Shown here piece by piece: positions 26,148 to 36,073 of a stretch of DNA of 64,000 nucleotides. Both the position numbers and the translations under genes were made by a program. Below the pieces are notes generated by a model that was not told the DNA's origin, made no database searches, and saw only the letters and a program-made list of their open reading frames with translations. The stretch comes from Streptomyces sp. NBC_01142 (GTDB taxonomy: Bacteria; Actinomycetota; Actinomycetes; Streptomycetales; Streptomycetaceae): NCBI RefSeq assembly GCF_026341125.1, contig NZ_JAPEOR010000002.1:310001-374000 (forward strand), in the 5' to 3' direction. Positions within the stretch are counted from its first letter, which is position 1. Each line of letters starts with the position of its first letter.

Positions 26148-26909
26148 CTACTCCCCGCCGTCCTCGGTCTCCTCGTCCGACGGCGCGTCCGTCGGGGTCG
26201 ATGCAGCGCCGTCGGCCTCGAGCAGCCGGGACAGCTGCCGTCCGACGATGCGCTTGAACTTCCGCTGCTGGGGGCGCGTACGGTCCAGGACCGCGACCTC
26301 CAGCCGCTCTGCGGGGATCTCCCGATCGCTGCCGTTGGTCTGGTTGGACAGGGCCTGTACGGCCAGCTTCAGCGCCTCGGCCAGGGACATCCCGTCGCGG
26401 TGCCGCTGGTCGAGGAAGGTACTGATCTGCTCCGCGCTGCCGCCGACCGCGACCGAGCCGTGCTCGTCCACGATCGATCCGTCGTGCGGCAGCCGGTAGA
26501 TCTGGTCGCCGTCCGGGGTGGCACCGACCTCGGCGACGACCAGCTCCACCTCGTACGGCTTCTCGGCCGCACTGGAGAAGATCGTGCCCAGCGTCTGGGC
26601 ATAGACGTTGGCGAGGCCACGGGCCGTCACATCATCGCGGTCGTAGGTGTATCCGCGCAGATCGGCGTAGCGCACGCCGCCGATGCGCAGGTTCTCGTAC
26701 TCGTTGTACTTACCGGCTGCGGCGAAGCCGATGCGGTCGTAGATCTCGCTGAACTTGTGCAGCGCACGGGACGGGTTCTCACCGACGAAGACGATGCCGT
26801 CGGTGTACTGCATCACAACGAGGCTGCGACCACGGGCGATTCCTTTGCGGGCGTATTCCGCCCGGTCCGCCATGGCCTGCTGGGGTGAGACATAGAACGG
26901 CGTCGACAC
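26148..26909 (-). CDS. prcA: 20S proteasome alpha subunit
   Basis: Outer ring subunit of the core proteasome, 253 aa. The gate-forming N terminus [25 protein letters not shown] is typical. It has [36 protein letters not shown] near residues 43-80 and [22 protein letters not shown] near 125, with an acidic, disordered C terminus. It follows prcB by 35 bases. ARC/Mpa docks on this ring through its C-terminal GQYL motif. Confidence 0.97.
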   Translation of the reverse strand: MSTPFYVSPQQAMADRAEYARKGIARGRSLVVMQYTDGIVFVGENPSRALHKFSEIYDRIGFAAAGKYNEYENLRIGGVRYADLRGYTYDRDDVTARGLANVYAQTLGTIFSSAAEKPYEVELVVAEVGATPDGDQIYRLPHDGSIVDEHGSVAVGGSAEQISTFLDQRHRDGMSLAEALKLAVQALSNQTNGSDREIPAERLEVAVLDRTRPQQRKFKRIVGRQLSRLLEADGAASTPTDAPSDEETEDGGE

Positions 26910-26944
26910 CGGCTATCCGTCCCTTTCTGTCAGTGGCGAGTACA

Positions 26945-27790
26945 TCAGAGCAGCGCGGCGCGCGGGCCGTCGGGCTGTTCGAGGCGCCGCTCCAGGATCG
27001 CGCGGGCGATCTCGGAGGACTCGGCCTCGGTGAGCCTGCGGAAGCCGTCCTCGGAGATGACGGTGACGATCGGATAGATCCGCCGGGCCACATCGGGCCC
27101 GCCGGTCGCCGAGTCGTCGTCGGCCGCGTCGTACAGCGCCTGGATGACCAGGGTGGTGGCCTGCTGCTCCGTCAGGTCCTCGCGGTAGAGCTTCTTCATC
27201 GCGCCACGGGCGAAGATCGAGCCGGAGCCGGTGGCCGCGTATCCGTGCTCCTCGGAGCGGCCGCCCGTCACGTCGTACGAGAAAATGCGGCCCTTCTCGC
27301 GATCGACGTCGTAGCCGGCGAAGAGCGGAACCACGGCCAGGCCCTGCATGGCCATGCCGAGGTTGCTGCGGATCATGGTGGAAAGCCGGTTCGCCTTGCC
27401 CTCCAAGGAGAGTTGGGCGCCTTCGACCTTCTCGAAGTGCTCCAGCTCGAGCTGGAAGAGCTTGACCATCTCCACGGCGAGGCCGGCGGTGCCGGCGATA
27501 CCCACGGCCGAGTACTCGTCGGCCGGGAAGACCTTCTCGATGTCGCGCTGCGCGATCATGTTGCCCATGGTCGCCCGCCGGTCACCGGCAAGCACCACGC
27601 CGCCGGGGAAGGTCGTCGCGACGATGGTGGTGCCGTGCGGCGCCTCGATGACTCCCTGGACGGGCGGCAGGACGCGCTTGCCGGGCAGCATCTCCGGGGA
27701 GTGCTGGCCCAGGAAGTCCATGAATGACGAGGAGCCCGGCGTCAGGAAGGCAGCTGGTAGACGCCCGGTGCTACGAGTGTTGGCTTCCAC
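26945..27790 (-). CDS. prcB: 20S proteasome beta subunit
   Basis: Catalytic subunit, 281 aa including a propeptide of 53 residues. Processing at PHG|TTIVA would expose the nucleophile Thr 54; the matching Lys/Asp positions lie in [11 protein letters not shown] and [20 protein letters not shown] 27790 (with AAGGAAA upstream) gives the N terminus [16 protein letters not shown], which matches Streptomyces homologues as I recall them. The start region overlaps the 3' end of the HNH endonuclease frame by 49 bases. Confidence 0.97.
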   Translation of the reverse strand: MEANTRSTGRLPAAFLTPGSSSFMDFLGQHSPEMLPGKRVLPPVQGVIEAPHGTTIVATTFPGGVVLAGDRRATMGNMIAQRDIEKVFPADEYSAVGIAGTAGLAVEMVKLFQLELEHFEKVEGAQLSLEGKANRLSTMIRSNLGMAMQGLAVVPLFAGYDVDREKGRIFSYDVTGGRSEEHGYAATGSGSIFARGAMKKLYREDLTEQQATTLVIQALYDAADDDSATGGPDVARRIYPIVTVISEDGFRRLTEAESSEIARAILERRLEQPDGPRAALL

Positions 27791-28348
27791 GCGTTTCCTT
27801 CCAGGTATGCGATTGCCCGGCGCAAGGTGTCGGGATCGTTCCCCAACTTGCCAATGGCCGAATTGCAGTTGAAGCACAGTACGCCACGGACCCTACCCGT
27901 CTCATGGCAGTGATCCACGTGTACTGCTGGAGCAGCCTGACAGATCGAGCAGATGCCCCTCTGCGACAGGAATCTGGTCCCGCTCGGCCTCGGTGATGCC
28001 GTACTGACGCTTGAAGCCACCCGCACGCCCCCCGGCGGCCCTGCACGCCTTGCAGCGCGTCGACAGGCCGTCGGAGGCGGTCGCGTTGGGATGCCACTGA
28101 CCGTGCGGCTTGATCTCACCGCAAGCGCGGAACAACGTGCGCCCTGGTGGAACATCCGCCTTCTGATGCACGGCGTTCCCGACCGCCTCCCGGCGGCGTC
28201 GGTAGTACGCGGCGCCATATTCCGCCGCGCAATCCCGACACCGCACCTGGAGCCCATCTCGCCGATTCTGGTCCGCAGCGAAAGAAGTGAGCGATAGCGC
28301 CCGATGGCAGCCGGTACACCGTCGCTTCACGTCGGCAGGTTCGGACAT
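27742..28348 (-). pseudogene. HNH endonuclease (recombination endonuclease VII-like), frameshifted
   Basis: The 5' frame (ATG 28348) encodes two zinc-finger-like repeats (RCTGCHRALSLTSFAA...VRCRDC and FRACGEIKPHGQWH...TRCKAC) and runs to QYGITEAERDQIPVAE. The endonuclease VII/HNH core ([37 protein letters not shown]) and the end VYQLPS lie in another frame. Removing one base from CCCC at 27956-27959 joins them into a continuous protein of about 200 aa. So it is either a one-base disruption or a sequencing error in a homopolymer. It begins 5 bases after the pup stop and overlaps the prcB start. An HNH gene at this place is, as I recall, usual in Streptomyces. Confidence 0.82.
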
Positions 28349-28353
28349 GTCCG

Positions 28354-28572
28354 CTATTGTCCGCCTTTTTGGACAAATGAGCGAACGAAGTCCTCGGCAT
28401 TCTCCTCGAGCACGTCGTCGATCTCGTCCAGTACGGAGTCGACGTCGTCCGACAGCTTCTCCTGGCGCTCCTTGAGGTCCTCCGAAGCCTGCGCTTCCTG
28501 CGTCTGCTCCTCGGTCTCCTCAGTGGAACGCGTGGCCTTCTGCTGTCCGCCGCCGGTGTCCTTGGTCGCCAT
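28354..28572 (-). CDS. pup: Prokaryotic ubiquitin-like protein Pup
   Basis: Intrinsically disordered protein tag, 72 aa, very rich in Glu, Gln and Asp. The C-terminal half (EDLKERQEKLSDDVDSVLDEI) is the helix-forming part that binds the ARC coiled coil. The end FVQKGGQ finishes in glutamine, so Dop must deamidate it before PafA can ligate it. ATG with GTGAGGGATT upstream. It leads the pup-HNH-prcBA run. Confidence 0.97.
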   Translation of the reverse strand: MATKDTGGGQQKATRSTEETEEQTQEAQASEDLKERQEKLSDDVDSVLDEIDDVLEENAEDFVRSFVQKGGQ

Positions 28573-28710
28573 AATCCCTCACCCCGCTCGGTTTGCCCTG
28601 ACGTGAGTTCGTTCGGTCAAGATCAGACCCTACAAGCGGGGTCCGACATCGGCCCCGCACTTCGCACAACGTCCGGGGCCCACCTCCATGATTCCCGGAC
28701 GGGACCCCTT

Positions 28711-30222
28711 TCAGCCCCCGGAGAGCACCCGGACCAGGTCTTCCGCGGTGCGGCACCGGTCCAGCAGCTCCTTGACGTGGTTCCGGGTGCCGCGCAGCGG
28801 CTCCAGGGTCGGTACCCGTTGCAGGGAGTCACGACCCGGCAGATCGAAGATGACCGAGTCCCAGGAGGCCGCGGCCACGTCGTCCGCGTACTGCTCCAGA
28901 CAACGACCACGGAAGTACGCACGGGTGTCCTCCGGCGGCTTCGTCTCGGCCCGCTCCACGGCCGGCTCGTCCAGCAGCCGTTTCATCTTCCCGCGGGCCG
29001 CCAGCCGGTTGTACAGGCCCTTCTCGGGGCGCACGTCGGCGTACTGGAGGTCCACCAGGTGCAGCCGCGGTGCGTCCCAGTCCAGGTTGTCCCGCCGGCG
29101 GTAGCCCTCCATCAGCTCCTTCTTGGCGATCCAGTCCAGCTCCCCGGACAGGCTCATCGGATCGTTCTCGAGCCGGTTGAGGGTGTCCTCCCAGCGGATC
29201 AGGACATCCTTGGTCTGGTCGTCGGCGTCCACGCCGAAGCGCTCCTCGACGTACTTCCGGGCCAGCTCGAAGTACTCCATCTGCAGTTGGACCGCGGTGA
29301 GTGTCCGGCCGCTACGGAGTGTGACCAGGTGCTTGAGGCTGGGGTCGTGCGAGACCTGGTGCAGGGTGCGTACCGGCTGGTCGACCGCCAGGTCCACCGC
29401 GATGAACCCGTCCTCGATCATCGACAGGACCAGGGCCGTCGTGCCCAGCTTCAGATACGTCGAGATCTCCGACAGATTCGCGTCGCCGATGATCACGTGG
29501 AGCCTGCGGTACTTCTCGGCGTCGGAGTGCGGCTCGTCGCGGGTGTTGATGATGGGCCGCTTCAGCGTGGTCTCGAGCCCGACCTCGACCTCGAAATAGT
29601 CGGCGCGCTGGCTGATCTGGAAACCGTGCTCATGGCCGTCCTGGCCGATTCCGACCCGTCCCGCGCCGGTGAAGACCTGCCGGGAGACGAAGAAGGGCGT
29701 CAGATGGCGCACGATGTCCGAGAAGGCGGTCTCCCGCTTCATCAGATAGTTCTCGTGCGTCCCGTAGGAGGCGCCCTTGTTGTCGGTGTTGTTCTTGTAG
29801 AGGTGGATCGGCTGGGCCCCGGGGAGCTGGGCCGCGCGCTCGGCGGCCTCCGCCATGATGCGTTCGCCGGCCTTGTCCCACAGGACGGCGTCGCGGGGGT
29901 TGGTGACCTCGGGTGAGCTGTACTCGGGGTGGGCGTGGTCGACGTAGAGCCGCGCGCCGTTGGTGAGGATGACATTGGCCAGGCCGATGTCCTCGTCGGT
30001 GAGCTGGCTGGAGTCGGCGGCCTCGCGGGCGAGGTCGAAGCCGCGGGCGTCCCGCAGCGGATTCTCCTCCTCGAAGTCCCAGCGGGCGCGCCGCGCCCTG
30101 TGCATCGCCGCCGCGTAGGCGTTGACGATCTGGGACGAGGTGAGCATGGCATTGGCGTTCGGGTGGCCAGGGACGGAGATGCCGTACTCCGTCTCGATGC
30201 CCATTACTCGCCGTACGGTCAT
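28711..30222 (-). CDS. dop: Pup deamidase/depupylase Dop
   Basis: Converts the C-terminal glutamine of Pup to glutamate and cleaves Pup from substrates, 503 aa. Homologous to PafA, with [14 protein letters not shown] at the N terminus, [16 protein letters not shown] near 93, [17 protein letters not shown] near 150 and [31 protein letters not shown] near 240. The longer N-terminal loop (residues 35-80), absent from PafA, marks it as Dop. ATG 30222 with GGAGGG upstream. Downstream gene is pup (138-base gap). Confidence 0.97.
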   Translation of the reverse strand: MTVRRVMGIETEYGISVPGHPNANAMLTSSQIVNAYAAAMHRARRARWDFEEENPLRDARGFDLAREAADSSQLTDEDIGLANVILTNGARLYVDHAHPEYSSPEVTNPRDAVLWDKAGERIMAEAAERAAQLPGAQPIHLYKNNTDNKGASYGTHENYLMKRETAFSDIVRHLTPFFVSRQVFTGAGRVGIGQDGHEHGFQISQRADYFEVEVGLETTLKRPIINTRDEPHSDAEKYRRLHVIIGDANLSEISTYLKLGTTALVLSMIEDGFIAVDLAVDQPVRTLHQVSHDPSLKHLVTLRSGRTLTAVQLQMEYFELARKYVEERFGVDADDQTKDVLIRWEDTLNRLENDPMSLSGELDWIAKKELMEGYRRRDNLDWDAPRLHLVDLQYADVRPEKGLYNRLAARGKMKRLLDEPAVERAETKPPEDTRAYFRGRCLEQYADDVAAASWDSVIFDLPGRDSLQRVPTLEPLRGTRNHVKELLDRCRTAEDLVRVLSGG

Positions 30223-30416
30223 GCGGCCCTCCTTGCCCGGCGGCGCTCCCCTCCGGGAACGGCGCTCAAGTACCGCTGTCTCTCCGGTGCGTGTGCGGTG
30301 CCCGTCCCCGCACTGCGCGACTCGGCGGTACCGAAGAGCCTAGAACGCCTCTGCGCTGGTGGGGAGATCAATTTCGTCATTGCTCCGGTGTGTGGCCGGA
30401 CCTTGTCAGGAAAGCA

Positions 30417-30454
30417 ACCGGCTGCGGATGCCCGGCCGGGCATCCGCAGCCGGT
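30417..30454 (-). terminator. 38-base perfect palindrome after arc
   Basis: ACCGGCTGCGGATGCCCGG is followed directly by its exact reverse complement, 7 bases past the arc stop and about 195 bases before dop. It should end arc transcripts, so dop likely has its own promoter in 30223-30416. Confidence 0.85.
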
Positions 30455-30461
30455 CTGCGTT

Positions 30462-32228
30462 CTACAGGTATTGACCTGTGTTGGCCACCGTGTCGATGGA
30501 ACGTCCGGTGTCCGCGCCCTGCTTTCCGGTCACAAGGGTACGGATGAACACAATCCGCTCGCCCTTCTTACCGGAGATCCTGGCCCAGTCGTCCGGGTTG
30601 GTGGTGTTCGGCAGGTCCTCGTTCTCCTTGAACTCGTCCACGCATGCCTGGAGGAGATGGGCGACCCGAAGGCCCTTCTGATTCTGGTCGAGGAAGGCTT
30701 TGATGGCCATCTTCTTGGCCCGGTCGACGATGTTCTGGATCATCGCGCCGGAGTTGAAGTCCTTGAAGTACAGGACTTCCTTGTCGCCGTTCGCGTACGT
30801 GACCTCGAGGAAGCGGTTCTCCTCCGATTCCGCGTACATCTGCTCGACGACGGACTGGATCATCGCGTGCGCGGCGGCATCCTTCGAGCCGCTGTGCTCG
30901 GACAGGTCGTCGGCGTGCAGGGGCAGCGAAGCCGTCAGGTACTTGGCGAAGATGTCCTTCGCGGCCTCCGCGTCCGGACGCTCGATCTTGATCTTGACGT
31001 CGAGCCGGCCGGGCCGCAGGATCGCGGGGTCGATCATGTCCTCGCGGTTGGAGGCGCCGATGACGATGACGTTCTCCAGGCCCTCCACACCGTCGATCTC
31101 GGCGAGCAGCTGCGGGACGATGGTGTTCTCCACGTCCGAGCTGACACCGGAACCACGGGTGCGGAAGAGGGATTCCATCTCGTCGAAGAAGACGATCACG
31201 GGGGTACCCTCGCTCGCCTTCTCCCGGGCACGCTGGAAGACGAGACGGATGTGCCGCTCGGTCTCTCCGACGTACTTGTTGAGGAGCTCGGGGCCCTTGA
31301 TGTTGAGGAAGTAGCTCTTCCCCGCGGGCTGTCCGGTCACCTCGGCGACCTTCTTGGCAAGGGAGTTGGCAACCGCCTTCGCGATCAGCGTCTTGCCGCA
31401 TCCGGGCGGACCGTAGAGCAGGATGCCCTTCGGCGGCCGCAGTTCGTGCTCCTTGAAGAGGTCCGGATGGAGGTAGGGGAGCTCGACTGCGTCGCGGATC
31501 ATCTCGATCTGGCCGCCCAGACCGCCGATCTTGTCGTAGTCGACGTCCGGGACCTCTTCGAGGACGAGCTCTTCGACCTCGCTCTTGGGAACCACTTCGT
31601 AGACGTAGCCGGAGCGGGGCTCGAGCAGCAGGGCGTCGCCGGGGCGGATGGTGATGTCCAGCAGCGGCTCCGCGAGCCGCACCACCCGTTCCTCGTCGGT
31701 GTGCCCGACCACCAGGGCGCGCTCGCCATCCTCGAGGATCTCCTTGAGGGTGACGATGTCCCCGGCGCGCTCGTACTCCATGGCCTCGACCACGTTGAGC
31801 GCCTCGTTGAGCATGACTTCCTGGCCGCGCCGGAGCTCGTCGAGCTCGACGCTGGGGCTGACATTCACCCGGAGCTTGCGGCCCCCGGTGAAGATGTCAC
31901 ATGTGCCGTCCTCGTTGGCCTGCAGGAAGACACCGAAGCCGGCCGGCGGCTGTGCAAGCCGGTCGACCTCCTCCTTGAGGGCCACGATCTGGTCGCGGGC
32001 CTCGCGGAGCGTACTGGCGAGCCGCTCGTTCTGTGCGGACACGCCGGCCAGATTTGTCTGCAGCTCGACGATCCGCTCTTCGAGAATCCTCGTATGGCGC
32101 GGAGAGTCGGCGAGCTTGCGGCGCAGGACGGCGATTTCCTGCTCGAGATAGGCAACCTGGCCGGCTGGGTCTTCAGACCCCCGCCCCGGCCGGATGCCGC
32201 GGTTGATGTCGTCGTCGTGGGCTGCCAC
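30462..32228 (-). CDS. arc: Proteasome-associated AAA ATPase (ARC/Mpa)
   Basis: Hexameric unfoldase that recognises pupylated proteins and feeds them to the 20S core, 588 aa. An N-terminal coiled coil (residues about 20-75) binds Pup. A tandem OB region runs to about 220, then the AAA domain with GPPGCGKT near 270, FFDEMESLF Walker B near 335 and the arginine-finger region [18 protein letters not shown]. The end GQYL is the proteasome-docking motif. GTG 32228 is chosen because AGGAGG lies 8 bases upstream and it gives the usual family length; the frame opens 6 codons earlier. Confidence 0.96.
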   Translation of the reverse strand: MAAHDDDINRGIRPGRGSEDPAGQVAYLEQEIAVLRRKLADSPRHTRILEERIVELQTNLAGVSAQNERLASTLREARDQIVALKEEVDRLAQPPAGFGVFLQANEDGTCDIFTGGRKLRVNVSPSVELDELRRGQEVMLNEALNVVEAMEYERAGDIVTLKEILEDGERALVVGHTDEERVVRLAEPLLDITIRPGDALLLEPRSGYVYEVVPKSEVEELVLEEVPDVDYDKIGGLGGQIEMIRDAVELPYLHPDLFKEHELRPPKGILLYGPPGCGKTLIAKAVANSLAKKVAEVTGQPAGKSYFLNIKGPELLNKYVGETERHIRLVFQRAREKASEGTPVIVFFDEMESLFRTRGSGVSSDVENTIVPQLLAEIDGVEGLENVIVIGASNREDMIDPAILRPGRLDVKIKIERPDAEAAKDIFAKYLTASLPLHADDLSEHSGSKDAAAHAMIQSVVEQMYAESEENRFLEVTYANGDKEVLYFKDFNSGAMIQNIVDRAKKMAIKAFLDQNQKGLRVAHLLQACVDEFKENEDLPNTTNPDDWARISGKKGERIVFIRTLVTGKQGADTGRSIDTVANTGQYL

Positions 32229-32481
32229 GGTCCTCACCTCCTCCAAGGGGAGCTGGACGCTTCCTGACCCTACCTGGGTGGGTGGTGATTGAAACCCCTA
32301 GATCACAAAGACGGTAGAGGTGTGTCCGATCTTCACCCTTGCGCTCTCCCTCACGCCAGTGGAATACCCACCCATCAACATCGGAAAGCGGCCGGAGGTA
32401 TCGTCGAAGTGTTCAACACCCGTCAGAGCTGGCGCGACTTGCTTCACATTGCTACACCCGACGAAGGAAATGGCAGGAGAT

Positions 32482-32793
32482 ATGACCGTGCAGCACGAGG
32501 CCCCCACCGACGGCATCGGGGAGGCTCTGGAGGTCTGGATCGACCAGGACCTCTGCACCGGGGACGGGATCTGTGCCCAGTACGCCCCCGAGGTCTTCGA
32601 GCTCGACATCGACGGGCTCGCGTACGTCAAGGGCACCGAGGACGAACTGCTGCAGAACCCGGGCGCCACAACGCCTGTTCCGCTGCCGCTCCTGACGGAT
32701 GTCGTGGACTCCGCGAAGGAGTGCCCGGGCGACTGCATTCATGTGCGACGCGTTTCGGACAGGGTCGAGGTCTACGGCCCCGACGCGGAGTGA
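32482..32793 (+). CDS. Ferredoxin
   Basis: Small electron carrier, 103 aa. Cysteines are arranged CTGDGIC...AKECPGDC, the pattern of actinobacterial 3Fe-4S/4Fe-4S ferredoxins that serve P450s and other oxygenases, with an acidic surface (YAPEVFELDIDGLAYVK). ATG 32482 (MTVQHEAP) follows AGGAGA closely; ATG 32470 is an alternative. It is divergent from arc. No P450 or reductase is adjacent, so its partner is unknown. Confidence 0.9.
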   Translation: MTVQHEAPTDGIGEALEVWIDQDLCTGDGICAQYAPEVFELDIDGLAYVKGTEDELLQNPGATTPVPLPLLTDVVDSAKECPGDCIHVRRVSDRVEVYGPDAE

Positions 32794-32797
32794 CGGA

Positions 32798-33370
32798 TCA
32801 CACACTCCGCGCTTGCGCCGGGGTGGTGCGGACGAACTTCCCGCCCTGCCACTGCCACTTGACCTTCTCCTGCCGGTCGGGACAGCAGCGCGGCACCTCG
32901 GGCGAGGAGTAGCCGAGCAGGGTCGCCGTGACGACTCCGTCACGTACGGCGACGTCGGCGACGCTCATCTTCTGCGCGGGCTCCACCAGCGTCGCGACGA
33001 CGCGGGGCACCGCTCCCCCGGCACGGGTCAGTACGTAGACGCCGCTCGGCGGGGTGCCGGAGCCGGCGTCACAGCGGGCCACCGCGACGGTCTCGGGGCT
33101 GCCGTCGCCGTCGAGGTCGCCGGAGGCCTTCTTGGTCACCACGCTCTTCGCACCGCCGCATTCGAGCGGGAACAGGACACCGGCGGGATCGGGCGCGGGA
33201 GCCGCGGCGGTAGCCGTCTGCGGCGGGGAGCCGGGCTGGGAGGCGGTGGCGGCCTCGGGCTGCAACAGCCCCGCACCTGCGACGACCGCGGCCATCGCCG
33301 CCGCCGTGGCGAGCCAGTGCACCGGGCGGGCGTGGGTGTGCGCGAGGTCCGGTACGGCAGAGGTCTGCAC
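32798..33370 (-). CDS. Secreted or membrane-anchored hypothetical protein
   Basis: 190 aa. An N-terminal hydrophobic segment (residues 19-37, WLATAAAMAAVVAGAGLL) is followed by a likely signal peptidase site near TAS, a Pro/Ala linker and a compact domain with GDLDGDGSPETVAVARC, resembling FG-GAP/VCBS calcium-binding repeats. Cysteines at CGGAK, ARCD and RCCPD may form disulfides. GTG start at 33370. It converges on the ferredoxin with 4 bases between stops. Function unknown. Confidence 0.78.
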   Translation of the reverse strand: MQTSAVPDLAHTHARPVHWLATAAAMAAVVAGAGLLQPEAATASQPGSPPQTATAAAPAPDPAGVLFPLECGGAKSVVTKKASGDLDGDGSPETVAVARCDAGSGTPPSGVYVLTRAGGAVPRVVATLVEPAQKMSVADVAVRDGVVTATLLGYSSPEVPRCCPDRQEKVKWQWQGGKFVRTTPAQARSV

Positions 33371-33502
33371 GCGGGATGTCTCCTGTGAAGGGCGGTGCCG
33401 ACGGGGGTGGCTCGCATCGTGCCATATGTCACAACGCTGCGGAACAGCGGGGTCCGTAAGTCTGATGTAAAGAAAGTGCGCTCATCGTGCGGTCAACGCA
33501 AG

Positions 33503-33553
33503 GACGCCGCCGTCGAGTTCTCCCTGGTGAAACGGGAACTCGGCGGCGGCGTC
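33503..33553 (-). terminator. Long hairpin downstream of trmI
   Basis: GACGCCGCCGTCGAGTTC pairs with GAACTCGGCGGCGGCGTC (one bulged base) around a 15-base loop, 18 bases past the trmI stop. Confidence 0.85.
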
Positions 33554-33570
33554 GGTGCGTTGTGCGGGAG

Positions 33571-34458
33571 TCAGCCCTTATTGGGACCGTCGTAGTCCTC
33601 GCCGTACGCACCCTTGGCGGGACGACGGCGGCGCATCGGGGGCTCCACACCGTCCGCGAGACGACGGGCGGTGACGAGGAAGCCGGTGTGGCCGATCATC
33701 CGGTGGTCCGGGCGGACGGCCAGGCCTTCGACGTGCCAGTTGCGGATCATCGACTCCCAGGGCTGCGGCTCGGCGAAGCATCCGACCTCACGGATGGACT
33801 CCACGGTCCGTGCCAGCTGGGTGGTGGTCGCGACGTAGCAGCAGAGGATGCCGCCGGGCACCAGCGCCTTGGAGACGGCCTCCAGGCACTCCCAGGGGGC
33901 GAGCATGTCCAGGATCACGCGGTCGACGTCGGCGTCGGTCAGGTTGTCCTGAAGGTCGCCGACGGTCAGCTGCCAGGCCGGGTGCGGACCGCCGAAGTAG
34001 CGCTCCACGTTCTGCTGGGCGATCTCGGCGAAGTCCTCGCGGCGCTCGTAGGAGTGGAGCATGCCGTGGTCCCCGATGGCGCGCAGCAGGAAGCTGCTGA
34101 GCGAGCCGGAACCCACCCCCGCCTCGACGACGCGCGCGCCGGGGAAGATGTCGGCGAAGGCCAGGATCTGCCCCGCGTCCTTGGGGTAGACCACGGCGGC
34201 ACCGCGGGGCATGGACAGGACATAGTCGGGGAGCAGGGGGCGCAGCGCGAGGTAGGCGACGTTTCCCGTGGTACGGACAACACTGCCCTCGGGAGCACCG
34301 ATCAGCTCGTCGTGGGGGAAGGAACCCTTGTGGGTGTGGAAATTCTTCCCGGCCTCGAGCGTGAACGTGTAGTGGCGTCCCTTGGGGTCGGTGAGCTGGA
34401 CCTGGTCCCCGACCTTGAAGGGCCCACGTCGGCGGGCGGCACCGGTCGGTTCGGACAT
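33571..34458 (-). CDS. trmI: tRNA (adenine(58)-N1)-methyltransferase TrmI
   Basis: Methylates A58 in the T-loop of tRNA, as a homotetramer, 295 aa. The N-terminal beta domain (GPFKVGDQVQLTDPKGRHYTFTLEAGKNFHTHKG) is typical. The SAM site VVEAGVGSGSLSSFLLRAIG is near residue 105, and ILDMLAPWECLEAVSKALVPGGILCCYVATTTQ is near 180-215. TAGGCT lies six bases before ATG 34458, suggesting a leaderless mRNA. Confidence 0.95.
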   Translation of the reverse strand: MSEPTGAARRRGPFKVGDQVQLTDPKGRHYTFTLEAGKNFHTHKGSFPHDELIGAPEGSVVRTTGNVAYLALRPLLPDYVLSMPRGAAVVYPKDAGQILAFADIFPGARVVEAGVGSGSLSSFLLRAIGDHGMLHSYERREDFAEIAQQNVERYFGGPHPAWQLTVGDLQDNLTDADVDRVILDMLAPWECLEAVSKALVPGGILCCYVATTTQLARTVESIREVGCFAEPQPWESMIRNWHVEGLAVRPDHRMIGHTGFLVTARRLADGVEPPMRRRRPAKGAYGEDYDGPNKG

Positions 34459-34464
34459 GTGACC

Positions 34465-34470
34465 AGCCTA
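34465..34470 (-). promoter_or_regulatory. -10 box TAGGCT of a leaderless trmI promoter
   Basis: Minus-strand TAGGCT, six bases (GGTCAC), then the ATG of trmI; no ribosome-binding site. Confidence 0.6.
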
Positions 34471-34509
34471 CCGGGCCCCGCCGACCGCCAGGACCACGCC
34501 TGCGGTGTG

Positions 34510-34537
34510 GGCCGGTGAGCCCTCCGCCTCACCGGCC
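34510..34537. terminator. Hairpin in the 259-base gap between the site-2 protease and trmI
   Basis: GGCCGGTGAG, 8-base loop, CTCACCGGCC: a perfect 10-bp stem. It may terminate the protease transcript. The rest of 34459-34717 shows no gene. Confidence 0.6.
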
Positions 34538-34717
34538 TGCGTACTCCCCCCGGCGAGTGGGCCGCCACCTCACCGACCCCCCGTGAAACTGTCGGCGAGT
34601 GAACCGAAGGGCGCGCGGCTGTCGAAAGAGAGAACGCGCCAGGGCCGCGAGGAACGAGTGGTCGAGCACGATCGACCGTCGACAGTCGCTCAAAGCGCCC
34701 GGAGGCGAACCGACCCC

Positions 34718-35965
34718 CTAGGAAGACGGCCTTGCCATGGCGGCCACGAAGGCGCGCTCCACGTCGGCCGTGGACAGGACGCCGTAGATCTCGCCCGTCT
34801 CCTCGACCACGAGGTACTCGGTCGCCGGGGAGGACCTGAGCCTCTCGAGGAGTGCCTCGCCCGCGAGTTCGGCCGACACCTTCATGCCTTCGGTGAGCTC
34901 CTGGGCGAGGCCGCTGACGGCCACCCAGGGGCGGCGGTGCTCGGGGACGCCGACGATGGCCGCCTCGCGGACCAGGGCCTTCGGGTCGCCGTGACCGTCG
35001 ACGACTACCAGGGCACGGGCGCCGGCCTCGTTGGCGCGGCGCAGGGCCTCGGAGAGCGGGGTGTCGGACTCGACGGGGACGGCACGTCTGGTGAGCGTGC
35101 GGGCCTCGAGCTCCGGGAGGTGTTCACGCAGCCGCGCCATGCGCAGGCTGTTGCCGGCCCCGGTCCAGATGATCGCGGCGAGGATCGCGGCGAGCAGCGC
35201 GTCCATGACGGTCTCCATGCCGCCGATGTCCTCGGTCGCGTTGCCGAGTGCGCCGGTGTGGGTGAGCAGCGGGAGTCCGATCAGGACGGCGACGGCGAGC
35301 GCGCGGCCGACCCAGGCAGCCGCGACGGTACCTGCCATCGGCTTGCCGGTGATCTTCCAGACGACGGCGCGCAGCATCCGGCCGCCGTCCAGCGGCAGAC
35401 CGGGAAGCAGATTGAACGCGGCGACGATGAGATTGGAGATCATCAGCCCGGCGAGCAGCACCCCGGGGACGGTGCCGGGATCGACGGCCTTCATCCCGAG
35501 GTAGAAGACGCCGGACAGAACGAGGGAGAGCAGTGGTCCGACGAAGGCGAGGATGAATTCGCGGCCGGGGCTCTCGGACTCCTTCTCGATCTCCGAGACG
35601 CCGCCGAAGAACTGGAGCTGGATGCGGCGCACCGGAAGTTTGAAGCGCAGCGCGGCGACGGTGTGGGCCAGTTCGTGCACGAGCACGGAGGCGTAGAAGG
35701 CGACCGCGAAGAAGAGTGAGACGAGGTAGCGGGCTGCGCCCAGCTCGGGGAGCACGCGGTCGATCTGGTCGCCGAAGACCCAGGTGATGAGGGCGGCGAC
35801 GATGAACCAGCTGGGGGCGACGTACACCGGCACACCGAAGGGTCGGCCCATCAGGATGCCGCCACCGGGGCCGTCGGAGCGCCGCGGCTTGCCGCCGTCG
35901 GGGTTCACTCCCCCCGTACCGGACTGCGGCCGCTCGCGCTCGCCGCTCGTGTCGTCCTCGTTCAC
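34718..35965 (-). CDS. Site-2 protease (M50 family metalloprotease) with CBS domains
   Basis: Intramembrane zinc protease, 415 aa. About six membrane spans lie between residues 45 and 265. The active-site motif HELAHTVAALRF is near residue 99 and the second zinc ligand motif NLLPGLPLDGGRML near 195. The C-terminal 130 residues look like a CBS pair (RAVPVESDTPLSEALRRANEAGARALVVVD, TEYLVVEETGEIYGVLSTADVERAF). GTG 35965 with AAGGGG upstream is preferred over GTG 35992. It could cleave membrane anti-sigma factors, but the substrate is not shown. Confidence 0.93.
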   Translation of the reverse strand: MNEDDTSGERERPQSGTGGVNPDGGKPRRSDGPGGGILMGRPFGVPVYVAPSWFIVAALITWVFGDQIDRVLPELGAARYLVSLFFAVAFYASVLVHELAHTVAALRFKLPVRRIQLQFFGGVSEIEKESESPGREFILAFVGPLLSLVLSGVFYLGMKAVDPGTVPGVLLAGLMISNLIVAAFNLLPGLPLDGGRMLRAVVWKITGKPMAGTVAAAWVGRALAVAVLIGLPLLTHTGALGNATEDIGGMETVMDALLAAILAAIIWTGAGNSLRMARLREHLPELEARTLTRRAVPVESDTPLSEALRRANEAGARALVVVDGHGDPKALVREAAIVGVPEHRRPWVAVSGLAQELTEGMKVSAELAGEALLERLRSSPATEYLVVEETGEIYGVLSTADVERAFVAAMARPSS

Positions 35966-36060
35966 GGGTCCCCTTCGTTGCGAATGCTTCACTCGCACGA
36001 TCCTGCAGTGCGCGAGGGTCTGACGTCGATGGTATTCCGCTCGCTGTCAGTGGCGGGCCG

Positions 36061-36066
36061 TAGGGT
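36061..36066 (+). promoter_or_regulatory. -10 box TAGGGT of a leaderless promoter
   Basis: TAGGGT, seven bases, then ATG 36074, with no Shine-Dalgarno. Confidence 0.55.
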
Positions 36067-36073
36067 CTGGGTC

